The notes beneath the pieces are model-generated. The model made no database searches, was not told the DNA's origin, and saw only the letters and a list, made by a program, of their open reading frames with translations. The position numbers and the translations under genes are program-made. This document shows positions 33,644 to 45,637 of a DNA stretch of 64,000 bases, piece by piece; position 1 is the first letter of the stretch, and the number at the start of each line of letters is the position of its first letter. Origin of the DNA: Faecalibacillus faecis (GTDB lineage Bacteria; Bacillota_I; Bacilli_A; Erysipelotrichales; Coprobacillaceae); assembly GCF_003024675.1 (NCBI RefSeq), contig NZ_PYLP01000003.1:62301-126300 (forward strand), in the 5' to 3' direction.

Positions 33644-33673
33644 TTCACATTGTGAATTTATCTTTTCTTAACA
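33644..33673 (+). repeat. 30-bp oriC repeat, copy 1
   Basis: TTCACATTGTGAATTTA, four variable bases, TTCTTAACA. It matches 33884-33913 at 25 of 30 positions or better, with the differences in the central four bases and the palindrome's middle base. Its first half is the palindrome ATTCACA-T-TGTGAAT. Confidence 0.7.
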
Positions 33674-33883
33674 AATTTTCTTAAATTCACATATCAAAAT
33701 TGTACTAAATTTAAAACTTTACAAAAAAAACCTTAAAAAAGCTTGATTTCTATTATAAATTCACAATTCTTTCTTAGAGACACAACAATGTGCACATTCA
33801 ATTGTGACTTTATATAAAAATGTTTACTTTACTGGTATTAAGAAAAGTGCATTTTTTGCCTAAAATACGCGTTTTTTATAAAA

Positions 33884-33913
33884 TTCACAATGTGAATTTA
33901 CAATTTCTTAACA
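33884..33913 (+). repeat. 30-bp oriC repeat, copy 2
   Basis: TTCACAATGTGAATTTA, four variable bases, TTCTTAACA; direct copy of 33644-33673, 240 bases apart. Confidence 0.7.
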
Positions 33914-34252
33914 CTTCGACAATCTTCTTGGTTATTCACGCTTTAATTCACAGGGTGAATGAAGTTATTCATACATGTGAATGAGTGAAAATTATGATGA
34001 TATCAAGCACTTTTTCTTTGTGAACTTCCCTGTGCACATTGTTTTTTATTCCATACATCATGCACAAAGTTCACAAAGAATAAAATTCATATGAATTTTT
34101 TATTTTGTGAATAATGTGAATAAGTACTTTAAATTGTTGTTATAGGTCACTTTTTTTGTGAACAAACTTGTGCACGAACTGTGGACAGGTTTTTTTTGCT
34201 TTCAAAGTTGTTCTTTCTTATATATAATTGAGGCGAAAAGGAGTTGAAAAAA

Positions 34253-35590
34253 GTGCAAGATTTAAACAAAATTTGGACATCTTGTGTAGACACTTTAGAA
34301 AAACAGAACATAGTTGAAGATAAGATTATGTTAGATTCACTATTTAGACCAGCAACTCTAGAAGCAATTGAAGATAATAAAGTCACAATAACAACAGATT
34401 TACAATGGAATATTGATCCTATTTTAGAAAAGCAATCAGAAATTGAATCGATTCTTTCTAATTCTTTCTCTAAACCGATCACAATTAATGTTCTTTCAAA
34501 AGAAGAATATAATAAAAAGAAGTTAAAACAAAAGAAAGTTCCTAAAATTGATAGTCATCTTCATCCAGATATGACTTTTTCTAACTTTATTGTGGGTAAT
34601 TCAAACCGTATGGCACAAAATGCGGCTTTACTTGTTTCCACAAATCCTGGAAAGAACTTCAATCCATTATTTTTATATAGTCATCCAGGACTAGGAAAAA
34701 CTCATTTATTGAACGCTATTGGAAATCGTGCGAAAGAAACAAATCCTGATTTAGTTGTTCGTTATATTACTTCTAAAGATTTTGTTGATGAAATCATTAA
34801 TTCAATTAAAACAAATACAACTGATGATATTTATAGTTATTATCGTAATATTGATATTTTATTAATTGATGATATTCAATTTTTATTTGGTAAAGAAAAA
34901 AGTAGTGAAATGTTCTTTCATATCTTTAATGAAATTATTAATAGTAATCATCAAATCGTTATTACGAGCGATAAAATGCCTGACGAATTACAAGGTATTG
35001 AAGAACGTTTAATCAGTCGTTTTAAATCTGGTTTATCCTTTGGAATTGATCCACCAGAATTTGAAACTGCAAAAGCAATCTTAGAAAAGAAAATTGAAAA
35101 TCTAGGTAATACAGATTTAGTTATTACAGATGATGTTTTAGACTTCATGGTTATGAATTATTGTAATGATATTCGTTCTTTAGAAGGTCAATTAAAACGT
35201 TTATTCTTCTGTAGTATCATGGAACAAACAAATTACATAGATATGAATTTTGCTTCTGAAGTCTTCAAAGATCAAAAAACTATAAAAAAAGCACAAGAAC
35301 CACTTACAAAAGAATTTATCTTAAAAACAACAGCCGAGTTCTACTATCTTACAATTAGTCAAATTATTTCTAAAAATAGAACCCGTAACTTAGTAACTCC
35401 TCGTGAAATATGTATGTATTTAATGAGAGAATTACTTGATGTCACATTTAGTGAAATCGGTGTGACTTTCTCTAACCGAGATCACTCAACCGTTATGAAA
35501 GCTTGTAAAAGAGTAGAAACTAAAATCAAGAAAGATCCAGATTATAAACTTGCTGTTGATAAGATCAAACAAAAGTTAGGCACACTCTAG
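34253..35590 (+). CDS. dnaA: Chromosomal replication initiator DnaA
   Basis: A 445-residue AAA+ initiator that binds DnaA boxes, melts oriC and loads the helicase. The start is GTG at 34253 (VQDLNKIW), 9 bases after GGAG; a TTG 9 bases earlier overlaps the ribosome site and is unlikely. Domain I ends near 80, a short lysine-rich linker follows, and domain III has Walker A HPGLGKTHLLNAIGN near 142, Walker B ILLIDDIQFL near 205 and the sensor/arginine-finger region RLISRFKSGL near 260. The domain IV signature is SNRDHSTVMKACKRVETKI near 420, with Asn where most have Gly before RDH. Immediately downstream is the unwinding element, then dnaN. Confidence 0.97.
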   Translation: MQDLNKIWTSCVDTLEKQNIVEDKIMLDSLFRPATLEAIEDNKVTITTDLQWNIDPILEKQSEIESILSNSFSKPITINVLSKEEYNKKKLKQKKVPKIDSHLHPDMTFSNFIVGNSNRMAQNAALLVSTNPGKNFNPLFLYSHPGLGKTHLLNAIGNRAKETNPDLVVRYITSKDFVDEIINSIKTNTTDDIYSYYRNIDILLIDDIQFLFGKEKSSEMFFHIFNEIINSNHQIVITSDKMPDELQGIEERLISRFKSGLSFGIDPPEFETAKAILEKKIENLGNTDLVITDDVLDFMVMNYCNDIRSLEGQLKRLFFCSIMEQTNYIDMNFASEVFKDQKTIKKAQEPLTKEFILKTTAEFYYLTISQIISKNRTRNLVTPREICMYLMRELLDVTFSEIGVTFSNRDHSTVMKACKRVETKIKKDPDYKLAVDKIKQKLGTL

Positions 35591-35662
35591 TGCACAATAT
35601 CAACATGAAATGCACATTACTATTCATATAAAAAACATTGATAAATACAAGATAATTTGTAT

Positions 35663-35698
35663 TTGTTCACATTGTTCACATGCTAATAGTAGTAATAA
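35663..35698 (+). other. oriC basal unwinding module: two DnaA boxes plus DnaA-trios
   Basis: TTGTTCACA twice, abutting (35663-35671, 35672-35680), then TGC, then TAA TAG TAG TAA TAA (35684-35698), followed by AT-rich DNA. This is the arrangement described for the Bacillus subtilis basal origin unwinding system. There, DnaA on the last boxes passes onto 5'-TA(G/A) trios on one strand. The 143-base dnaA-dnaN spacer holds nothing else I recognise except another GATAAATACAAG-type AT segment. Confidence 0.8.
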
Positions 35699-35733
35699 CT
35701 TATTTTTTAATTATATAAATATAGGAGGTCAGT

Positions 35734-36843
35734 ATGCATTTTAAAATTAAAAGATTAAAATTATTAAACGCTTTATCTAAAGCAACCAGAGCCGTTTCTG
35801 TTCGTAGTCCTTTACCTGTACTTACAGGAATTAAATTTGATTTAAAATCTGATCAATTAATTCTTACAGGTAGTGATAGTGATATTACAATTCAAACAAT
35901 TATTGATCAAGATGATGATTTAGAAATTATTAAAGAAGGGGCTGTTGTTTTAAATAGCCGTTATATTTTTGATATCGTTAGAAAAATCAATAGTGATGAT
36001 ATTGAAATTGAAATTATTGATGGATTACTTACACGTATTAAAGGAAGTCAAATTGAATATAGCTTAAATGGAACAGATGCAGTGGAATATCCTAGAATTG
36101 ATTTAAGCAAAACAGGAACACATTTTATTATGAGTTCACTTGTTTTAAAAAATATTATTGGTGAAACAAAATTTGCAGCGAGTGATAAAGAAACAAGACC
36201 TATCTTAACTGGTATTAACTTTAAAGCTCATGATCATGTTTTAGAATGTGTTGCTACAGATAGTTATCGTTTAGCTAAGAAAATTATTTCTATTGATGAA
36301 GATGTTACTTTTAATATCACTATTCCTAAATTAAGTTTAGATGAAATTAGTAAGATTATTGAAGTTGATGAATCTATTGAACTTTATGTTTCTGATCGTA
36401 AAGTATTATTTGTTTTAGGTAAAAATATTATTCAAACACGTTTGATTGATGGATCTTATCCTGATACAACACGTTTAATTCCTTTAGAATTTGATTATGA
36501 ATTAGATATTAATCGTTCTGATTTATTAAATGCGATTGATCGTGTTTCTTTATTATTAAATGAACAAAATAATATTGTTAAATTAGATATGTCTAATGAA
36601 CAAGTTATTTTATCTTCTTATCAACAAGAAATTGGATCTGTAGAAGAAAACTTATCTACATCTTTCTATAAAGGTGAACCACTTACGATTTCATTTAGTA
36701 GTAAATATGCAAATGATGCGATTAAATCATTTAGTGGAGAAAAAGTTAAGATCTCATTTACTGGAGAAATGAAACCATTCATTATCAAAGATTTTGATTC
36801 TGATGAATTATTACAACTTGTTTTACCAGTAAGAACATATTAA
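35734..36843 (+). CDS. dnaN: DNA polymerase III beta sliding clamp
   Basis: A 369-residue ring-forming clamp that tethers DNA polymerase to the template. Three clamp domains of ~120 residues follow one another, starting MHFKIKRLKLLNALSKATRAVSV. Conserved blocks are SPLPVLTGIKFDL near 27, TRPILTGINF near 155, LVLPVRTY at the C-terminus (canonical Leu-Pro-hydrophobic-Arg) and ATDSYRLAKK near 175. AGGAGG lies 7 bases before the ATG. Strong terminator after the stop. Confidence 0.97.
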   Translation: MHFKIKRLKLLNALSKATRAVSVRSPLPVLTGIKFDLKSDQLILTGSDSDITIQTIIDQDDDLEIIKEGAVVLNSRYIFDIVRKINSDDIEIEIIDGLLTRIKGSQIEYSLNGTDAVEYPRIDLSKTGTHFIMSSLVLKNIIGETKFAASDKETRPILTGINFKAHDHVLECVATDSYRLAKKIISIDEDVTFNITIPKLSLDEISKIIEVDESIELYVSDRKVLFVLGKNIIQTRLIDGSYPDTTRLIPLEFDYELDINRSDLLNAIDRVSLLLNEQNNIVKLDMSNEQVILSSYQQEIGSVEENLSTSFYKGEPLTISFSSKYANDAIKSFSGEKVKISFTGEMKPFIIKDFDSDELLQLVLPVRTY

Positions 36844-36865
36844 GAAGCGAAAGCTTCTTTTTTTT
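36842..36865 (+). terminator. dnaN terminator
   Basis: AAGAAGC-GAAA-GCTTCTT followed by eight Ts, with a GNRA-type loop. Confidence 0.85.
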
Positions 36866-36979
36866 AGTTTTTTTAGGGTATCTTTGTTTCTAGTGGTACT
36901 AATTTTTATTTTAAGAGCTTTTTTATAGAAAATGATTTTTTGTGTTAGAAAATAAAAATAACGAATATAACGCAAAATT

Positions 36980-37008
36980 TTGAATTTTTGTCATTTTTAT
37001 GATATACT
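36980..37008 (+). promoter_or_regulatory. Promoter of yaaA-recF-gyrB-gyrA
   Basis: TTGAAT (36980-36985), 17 bases, TATACT (37003-37008), about 35 bases before the yaaA start. It drives the four-gene operon separately from dnaA-dnaN. Confidence 0.7.
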
Positions 37009-37043
37009 TATTGAGTACAATTATATAGAAAAGAAGGGTTATT

Positions 37044-37245
37044 ATGAAAGAAATACCAATAAGAGATGAATATATTAAGCTAGACCAATTTTTAAAATTT
37101 GTTAATGTGGTATCAAGTGGCATTGAAGCAAAAATAGTCATTAAAGATGGTCAAGTAAAAGTAAATGGTGAAGTTGAATTAAGAAGAGGAAAGAAACTTC
37201 ATAATCAAGATGAAGTGGAAGTAAATGGAGAACATTATATTATAA

Positions 37246-37259
<14 letters not shown>
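37044..37259 (+). CDS. yaaA: S4-domain RNA-binding protein YaaA
   Basis: A 71-residue S4-like protein (YaaA/RlbA), always placed between dnaN and recF in Bacillota. It carries the S4 fold: IKLDQFLKFVNVVSSGIEAKIVI, then GQVKVNGEVELRRGKKLHNQD with the VNGxxExRRGKKL signature. B. subtilis YaaA has been linked to 50S ribosome assembly. It overlaps recF by 14 bases. Confidence 0.93.
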
Positions 37260-40262
<3,003 letters not shown>

Positions 40263-40274
40263 AAGGAGTAGAAA

Positions 40275-42740
40275 ATGGATAATCAAGAAAAAGGAATAAG
40301 AAAAATTCAATTAACATCAGAAATGAAAACTTCTTTCATGAATTATGCTATGTCAGTTATTGTAGCACGTGCATTACCTGATGTAAGAGATGGAATGAAA
40401 CCAGTTCAAAGACGTATCGTTTATGGTATGAATGAACTTGGATGTTATAGTGATAAAGCGTATAAGAAATCAGCACGTATCGTTGGGGAAGTTATGGGGA
40501 AATATCATCCTCATGGAGATTCTTCCATTTATGAAGCGTTAGTCAGAATGGCACAAGATTTCTCATATCGTTATATGCTTGTGGATGGGCATGGAAACTT
40601 TGGTTCAATTGACGGTGACGGAGCTGCCGCTATGCGTTATACCGAAGCAAGAATGTCTAAAATTTCAATGGAATTAATGAGAGATATCAATAAAGATACC
40701 ATTGATTTTATTCCAAACTATGATGGTGAAGAAAGAGAACCATCGGTATTACCTTGTCGTATTCCTAACTTATTAGTTAATGGGACAACAGGGATTGCGG
40801 TTGGTATGGCAACCAATATGCCACCTCATAATATTGGTGAAGTGATTGATGCCGTTATTGCGGTAAGTAAAAATCCTGATATTTCTGTTATGGAATTGAT
40901 GGAAAATTATATTCAAGGACCTGATTTTCCTACAGGAGGATATATTTTAGGAAAGAGTGCGATTAAAAAAGCCTATGAAACAGGTAATGGTTTAATCGTT
41001 ATGCGTGCAAAAACAGAAATTGAAGAACATAAGGGAAGACAAAGAATTGTTGCTTATGAAATTCCTTATCAAGTCAATAAAGCAAGATTAGTAGAAAAGA
41101 TTGCGCATTTAGCACGTGATAAAGTCGTTGAAGGTATTAGTGATGTTCGTGATGAATCAAACCGTGAAGGTATTCGTATTGTTATTGAATTAAAGAGAGA
41201 TGTTCAAGCTGAAGTTGTTTTAAATCAGTTATATAAATTAACTTCTTTACAAACAACATTTGGTGTTAATAATATTGCTTTAGTTAATAATGAACCTAAG
41301 ACTTTAACTTTAAAAGAATTAATTCAATATTATTTATCTCATCAAGAAGAAGTTATTCGTCGTAGAACACAATTTGAATTAAATAAAGCAGAAGCAAGAG
41401 CGCATATTTTAGAAGGTTTAAAGAAAGCTTTAGATCATATTGATGAAATCATCCAATTAATTCGTACAAGTAGAACAACTGAAATCATTCAACAAAGATT
41501 GATGGATGAATTTGGTATGTCTGATAAACAAGCCAAAGCTGTAAGAGAAATGCAATTACAACGTCTTGCTGGTTTGGAAAGAGAAAAGATTGAAGAAGAA
41601 TTAAATAATTTATTAATTCTTATTGCGGATTTAAAAGATATTCTTGCAAATGAAGAACGTATCTTAGAAATCATTAGAAATGAATTATTAGAAATGAAAG
41701 AAAAATATGGAGATAAACGTCGTACTGAAATCATCCAAGGTACATTTGATATTGAAGATGAAGATTTAATTCCAGTAGAAGATGTTATCATTTCACTTAC
41801 TAATAATGGTTATGTAAAACGTATGCCAGTAGATACTTATAAATCTCAAAATAGAGGTGGACGTGGTGTCAAAGGTATGGCAACAACACAAGATGATGTC
41901 ATTAGTTCACTTATTCATATGTCAACACATGATGATTTATTGATCTTTACAAATAAAGGAAAAGTTTATCGTTTGAAAGGATATAATATTCCTGAATTTG
42001 GTAGAACAGCTAAAGGTTTACCAATTGTAAATATATTAAATCTTGATAAAGATGAAAGTGTTAAATCATTAATTAATATTAATAAGAAAATGATTGAAGA
42101 AGATAAACATTGGTATTTATTCTTTGCAACTGAACAAGGTTTAGTAAAACGTGTCGATATTTCAGAATTTGAAAATATTAGACAAACTGGTAAGATTGCA
42201 ATCAAGTTAAAAGAAGATGATGCTTTAGTGGGTGTTAAATTAACTAAAGGGGATGATGAAATCTTAATTGCAGCAAGTAATGGTAAACTTGTAAGATTCT
42301 CTGAAGGTCATGTAAGACCAATGGGAAGAACTGCAAGTGGTGTTAGAGGTATTAATGTTGATGGTTCTAAAGTTATTGGTATGACAACAAACCGTGAAGG
42401 ACAATTAATTATGGTTGTTACGGAAAAAGGTTATGGTAAGATGTCACCAATTGATGAATATCGTGTTTCTAACCGTGGTGGTAAAGGTGTTAAGACAATT
42501 AATGTTACTGAACGTAATGGACAAATTGTGGCGATTAGAGCGGTAGAAGGTAATGAGGATTTATTAATTATTACAGATGATGGTATTGTGATTCGTTTAC
42601 CTATGGAACAAGTTAAAACCGCAGGACGTGCAACTCAAGGTGTAAGACTTATTAAAGTTCATGATAGCAAGGTTTCTTCTGTAGAAGTTGTTGCTAAAAA
42701 TGAAGAAGACGATGAAGAAGGTGAAGAAGAGTCAGAGTAA
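40275..42740 (+). CDS. gyrA: DNA gyrase subunit A
   Basis: An 821-residue breakage-rejoining subunit. The winged-helix core has [10 protein letters not shown] near residue 43, the quinolone-resistance region [20 protein letters not shown] near 78-97 with Ser and Glu at the usual drug-contact positions, and catalytic Tyr in [11 protein letters not shown] near 120. The GyrA-box for DNA wrapping is [10 protein letters not shown] near 527. The C-terminal beta-pinwheel repeats follow, and the protein ends in a very acidic tail ([12 protein letters not shown]). GAAGGAG lies 7 bases upstream. A terminator overlaps the last codons. Confidence 0.97.
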   Translation: MDNQEKGIRKIQLTSEMKTSFMNYAMSVIVARALPDVRDGMKPVQRRIVYGMNELGCYSDKAYKKSARIVGEVMGKYHPHGDSSIYEALVRMAQDFSYRYMLVDGHGNFGSIDGDGAAAMRYTEARMSKISMELMRDINKDTIDFIPNYDGEEREPSVLPCRIPNLLVNGTTGIAVGMATNMPPHNIGEVIDAVIAVSKNPDISVMELMENYIQGPDFPTGGYILGKSAIKKAYETGNGLIVMRAKTEIEEHKGRQRIVAYEIPYQVNKARLVEKIAHLARDKVVEGISDVRDESNREGIRIVIELKRDVQAEVVLNQLYKLTSLQTTFGVNNIALVNNEPKTLTLKELIQYYLSHQEEVIRRRTQFELNKAEARAHILEGLKKALDHIDEIIQLIRTSRTTEIIQQRLMDEFGMSDKQAKAVREMQLQRLAGLEREKIEEELNNLLILIADLKDILANEERILEIIRNELLEMKEKYGDKRRTEIIQGTFDIEDEDLIPVEDVIISLTNNGYVKRMPVDTYKSQNRGGRGVKGMATTQDDVISSLIHMSTHDDLLIFTNKGKVYRLKGYNIPEFGRTAKGLPIVNILNLDKDESVKSLININKKMIEEDKHWYLFFATEQGLVKRVDISEFENIRQTGKIAIKLKEDDALVGVKLTKGDDEILIAASNGKLVRFSEGHVRPMGRTASGVRGINVDGSKVIGMTTNREGQLIMVVTEKGYGKMSPIDEYRVSNRGGKGVKTINVTERNGQIVAIRAVEGNEDLLIITDDGIVIRLPMEQVKTAGRATQGVRLIKVHDSKVSSVEVVAKNEEDDEEGEEESE

Positions 42741-42754
42741 TCTGACTCTTTTAC
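42727..42754 (+). terminator. gyrA terminator
   Basis: AAGAGTCAGA-GTAA-TCTGACTCTT, a perfect 10-bp stem with a T-run; its left arm encodes the last GyrA residues. Confidence 0.8.
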
Positions 42755-42756
42755 CC

Positions 42757-43122
42757 ATGAATAATGAAGAGTTAAAAAGATTATTTGAGCGTTTAGATCA
42801 TTCAAAATTTAGAAGTTCTTTTCATCTTACTAAAAAATATAAAGAGTATTGTAATGAAAAAGGATTGGATGTCATTGAACAACATGCACGAGATTTTATT
42901 TCTAAAAGAATTGCGCCAGCCGTTATTTTAAATGATGGAAAGCAGACACCGATGAAAAATCATCCAGTATTTATTGCACAACATGCTACAGCTACATGTT
43001 GTCGAGGATGTTTATATAAATGGTATCATATAAAACCACATACCCAGTTAGATGACAGTCAACAAGAGATGATCGTTCAAGTGATTATGTCTTGGATTAA
43101 AAGAGAATTGCAAAGGAAATAG
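42757..43122 (+). CDS. DUF4186 family protein
   Basis: A 121-residue conserved protein of unknown function. DUF4186 features are KFRSSFHLTKKYKEY near residue 17, IEQHARDFISKRIAPA near 40, NDGKQTPMKNHPVFIAQHATATCC near 57-80 and RGCLYKWYHI near 82. The conserved His and Cys suggest a metal or nucleic-acid site. It starts 4 bases after the gyrA terminator hairpin, with CCC rather than a ribosome site before the ATG. It therefore needs terminator read-through or a very short leader, unless an upstream start in the gyrA tail is used. Confidence 0.8.
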   Translation: MNNEELKRLFERLDHSKFRSSFHLTKKYKEYCNEKGLDVIEQHARDFISKRIAPAVILNDGKQTPMKNHPVFIAQHATATCCRGCLYKWYHIKPHTQLDDSQQEMIVQVIMSWIKRELQRK

Positions 43123-43136
43123 GCTTGATGTATAAT
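43108..43136 (+). promoter_or_regulatory. serS promoter
   Basis: TTGCAA (43108-43113), 17 bases, TATAAT (43131-43136), 35 bases before serS. No T-box leader is present. Confidence 0.75.
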
Positions 43137-43170
43137 CAAGGCAGTAGAAATATATATAAGGGGAAAGAAA

Positions 43171-44457
43171 ATGATTGATATTAATTTAATTAGAGAAAAT
43201 CCTACTTTAGTCAAAGAAAATATGAAGAAGAAATTCCAAGAAGCCAAAGTGGGATTAGTAGATGAAGCTTATAAATTAGATAAAGATTATCGTGAAGTAT
43301 TAACAAGAGCAAGTGAAATTAGAAGTTTAAGAAACAAATATTCTAAAGAAATTGGTGCTTTAATGAGAGAAGGTAAAAGAGATTTAGCTGAAGAAATTAA
43401 AGCAAAAGTAACTTCTATGGCAGATGAATTAAAAGATTTAGAAGTAAAAGAAGAGGATTATGGAAAAGAATTAAAAGAAATCATGATGAAAATTCCAAAT
43501 ATCATTCATGATTCTGTACCTATTGGAAAAGATGATTCTGAAAACGTAGAAATTCAAAAATATGGTGACCCAGTTGTACCTGATTATGAAATTCCATATC
43601 ATGCAGATATTATTGCTCGTTTTGATGGGTTAGATAAAGAGGCATCAGGTAGAACAAGTGGAAATGGTTTCTATTATTTAATGGGTGATATCGCTCGTTT
43701 ATCATCAGCAATGCTTTCATATGCGAGAGATTTCATGATTGATAAAGGATTTACTTATTGTATTCCACCATTCATGATTCGTAGTGATGTTGTAACAGGA
43801 GTTATGTCATTCGATGAAATGGATGCGATGATGTATAAAATTGAAGGTGAAGATTTATATTTAATTGGAACTTCTGAACATAGTATGATTGGTAAATTTA
43901 AAGATCAAATCGTTAAAGAAGAAGATTTACCAATTACCATGACATCTTATTCACCATGCTTTAGAAAGGAAGTAGGAGCTCATGGTATTGAAGAACGTGG
44001 TATTTATCGTGTTCATCAGTTTGAAAAACAAGAAATGGTTGTTTTATGTAAACCTGAAGAAGCTATGGAATGGTATGACAAAATGTGGTCATATACAGTT
44101 GAATTATTTAGAAGCTTAGATATCCCAGTAAGAACTCTTGAATGTTGTTCAGGTGATTTAGCTGATTTAAAAGTTAAATCATGTGATGTTGAAGCTTGGT
44201 CACCAAGACAACAAAAATATTTCGAAGTTGGTTCTTGTTCAACTTTAGGAGATGCTCAAGCAAGACGTTTAGGTATTCGTGCTAAAGGTGAAAATGGAAA
44301 CTATTATGTTTCTACTTTAAATAATACAGTTTTAGCTTCAACAAGAGCGGTTATTGCTTTTATTGAAAATAACTATAATGAAGATGGATCTATTAATATT
44401 CCTGAAGCATTACGTCCTTATATGGGTGGAAAAGATATTATTATTCCTAAAAAATAG
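43171..44457 (+). CDS. serS: Serine--tRNA ligase
   Basis: A 428-residue class II synthetase that charges tRNA-Ser and tRNA-Sec. The N-terminal coiled-coil arm (residues ~30-105) grips the long variable arm of tRNA-Ser. Class II motif 1 lies near 170-200, motif 2 TMTSYSPCFRKEVGAHGIEERGIYR near 260-285 and motif 3 VLASTRAVIAFIENN near 385-400. The length is standard. GGGGAAAG lies 8 bases upstream; own promoter and terminator. Confidence 0.97.
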   Translation: MIDINLIRENPTLVKENMKKKFQEAKVGLVDEAYKLDKDYREVLTRASEIRSLRNKYSKEIGALMREGKRDLAEEIKAKVTSMADELKDLEVKEEDYGKELKEIMMKIPNIIHDSVPIGKDDSENVEIQKYGDPVVPDYEIPYHADIIARFDGLDKEASGRTSGNGFYYLMGDIARLSSAMLSYARDFMIDKGFTYCIPPFMIRSDVVTGVMSFDEMDAMMYKIEGEDLYLIGTSEHSMIGKFKDQIVKEEDLPITMTSYSPCFRKEVGAHGIEERGIYRVHQFEKQEMVVLCKPEEAMEWYDKMWSYTVELFRSLDIPVRTLECCSGDLADLKVKSCDVEAWSPRQQKYFEVGSCSTLGDAQARRLGIRAKGENGNYYVSTLNNTVLASTRAVIAFIENNYNEDGSINIPEALRPYMGGKDIIIPKK

Positions 44458-44479
44458 TCACTCCGGTGACTCTTTTTTA
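44456..44479 (+). terminator. serS terminator
   Basis: AGTCAC-TCCG-GTGACT plus a run of Ts, beginning at the stop codon. Confidence 0.85.
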
Positions 44480-44497
44480 TAGAAAGGTTAGAGTTTA

Positions 44498-45004
44498 ATG
44501 GAATTATTTATAAGTGAAGCAGAAATTGAAGATGCTTCAATGATTATTGATTATTTAAATCAAGTAGGGGGAGAAAGTAATAACTTAACCTATGGTTTAA
44601 ATGAATGTTATTTAAATGAATTTGAAGAAATGGAAGTTATTCAAGATTTTATCGATCAAGAAAACAGTTTACTATTATGTGGATTTATTGATGATGAACT
44701 TGTTTCTTTATTATCAATTCAAGGCGAACAAAAAGAGAGATTAAAACATATAGGACATTTTGCGATTACTGTTAAAAAGGAATATTGGAATATGGGGATT
44801 GCTTCGATGATGATGGAAGAAGCTTTAGAAATGATTAAAGAAACTTCTTTAAAAATTCTTGATTTAGAAGTAAAAGAAGATAATTTATCGGCTATTAATC
44901 TTTATAAGAAGTTTAATTTTAAAGAAATCGGTAGATATCCTCAAATGTTTTATGTCAATCAAAAATATTATGATGCACTTTTAATGAATTTATATATTGA
45001 TTAA
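44498..45004 (+). CDS. GNAT-family N-acetyltransferase
   Basis: A 168-residue acetyl-CoA-dependent transferase with the four GNAT motifs: a beta strand HIGHFAITVKKEYWNMGIASMMMEEALEMI (residues ~87-116), where the acetyl-CoA loop reads NMGIASMM in place of Q/RxxGxG/A. LEVKEDNLSAINLYKKFNFKEIGRYP follows near 127-152. The pattern is closest to RimI/YhhY-type acetylases. Substrate unknown. AGAAAGG lies upstream. The -35 box of the SRP RNA promoter overlaps its stop codon. Confidence 0.85.
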   Translation: MELFISEAEIEDASMIIDYLNQVGGESNNLTYGLNECYLNEFEEMEVIQDFIDQENSLLLCGFIDDELVSLLSIQGEQKERLKHIGHFAITVKKEYWNMGIASMMMEEALEMIKETSLKILDLEVKEDNLSAINLYKKFNFKEIGRYPQMFYVNQKYYDALLMNLYID

Positions 45005-45025
45005 AAATATAAAATACGTTATAAT
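44997..45025 (+). promoter_or_regulatory. Promoter of the SRP RNA gene
   Basis: TTGATT (44997-45002), exact 17-base spacer, TATAAT (45020-45025). The predicted RNA start is about 45032. Confidence 0.8.
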
Positions 45026-45031
45026 CATATT

Positions 45032-45113
45032 TGCCATTACAATAGGCGGCTTCGAACCATGTCAGGACCGGAAGGTAGCAGCATTAAGAAGTACCGTCTA
45101 TGTGTGATGGTCT
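45032..45113 (+). ncRNA. ffs: Small (4.5S-type) signal recognition particle RNA
   Basis: The apical domain ATGTCAGGACCGGAAGGTAGCA (about 45058-45080) contains the GGAA tetraloop and the Ffh-binding symmetric and asymmetric loops (TCAGG...AGCAGCA). The ends GCCATTACAATAG and CTATGTGTGATGGT pair into the long stem. Its length of about 82 bases is the short Alu-less form. It lies just upstream of tadA and dnaX, a common place in Bacillota. Confidence 0.95.
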
Positions 45114-45134
45114 TTATTTTTAGAGGAAAAAAAG

Positions 45135-45587
45135 ATGAATGATGAAGAATACATGGAAATAGCTTATCAAGAAGCTTTAAAAGCATTAGAATATGACGAT
45201 GTTCCTATTGGATGTATTATTGTTAAAGATGATGAAATTATTGCGAAAGCTTATAATCAAAGAGAGCACTTAAATCAAACATATGGACATGCAGAAATGT
45301 TAGCAATAGAAAAAGCTTGTCAAAAAATTGGAAGATGGCGTTTAGACGAGTGTACGCTTTATACAACTTTAGAACCTTGTTTAATGTGTTCAGGAGCTAT
45401 TATTCAAAGCCATATTCAAAGAGTTGTCTATGGTGCAAGTGATACAAGATGGATGTCTTTAGATAAATTAATTCATTTACCTAGTCCAATGCTTAATTAT
45501 ATACCTGTTATTCAATCAGATATCTTAAAAGATAAATGTTCAAAATTAATAAAAGATTATTTTAAAAAGAAACGTAGCAAGATATGA
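45135..45587 (+). CDS. tadA: tRNA-specific adenosine-34 deaminase TadA
   Basis: A 150-residue zinc deaminase that converts A34 to inosine in tRNA-Arg(ACG). The zinc/catalytic motif is GHAEMLAIEKA near residue 55 (His and the proton-shuttling Glu). The second half, TLEPCLMCSGAIIQSHIQRVVYG near 82-104, carries PCxxC. The C-terminus is basic, as expected for tRNA binding. AGAGG lies 9 bases upstream. Preceded by SRP RNA, followed by a terminator. Confidence 0.96.
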   Translation: MNDEEYMEIAYQEALKALEYDDVPIGCIIVKDDEIIAKAYNQREHLNQTYGHAEMLAIEKACQKIGRWRLDECTLYTTLEPCLMCSGAIIQSHIQRVVYGASDTRWMSLDKLIHLPSPMLNYIPVIQSDILKDKCSKLIKDYFKKKRSKI

Positions 45588-45606
45588 TTACTCATATCTT
45601 TTTTTC
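45579..45606 (+). terminator. tadA terminator
   Basis: AAGATATGA-TTAC-TCATATCTT followed by five more Ts; the left arm is the end of tadA. Confidence 0.75.
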
Positions 45607-45637
45607 GTGTATAATGTAATAGATAGGAGTTGATATT

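Larger units (their letters stand above)
33420..34240. other. oriC, upstream part, with TTATTCACA-type DnaA boxes
   Basis: An 820-base gene-free region upstream of dnaA, very AT-rich, with many TTCACA/TGTGAA elements. Perfect TTATTCACA boxes (written TGTGAATAA) are at 33609-33617 and, as two abutting direct copies, at 34106-34114 and 34115-34123. Near matches occur at 33641-33649, 33931-33939, 34016-34024 and 34157-34164. The classical TTATCCACA is not seen. The closest is CTGTGGACA at 34179-34187. The dnaA -10 box TATAAT is at 34223-34228 with a weak -35. Confidence 0.8.

Noticed and set aside
33600-34130. Possible CRISPR-like array from repeated TTCACA/TGTGAA motifs
   Set aside because: Spacing is irregular and the units match DnaA-box variants in the rpmH-dnaA spacer, so this is oriC.
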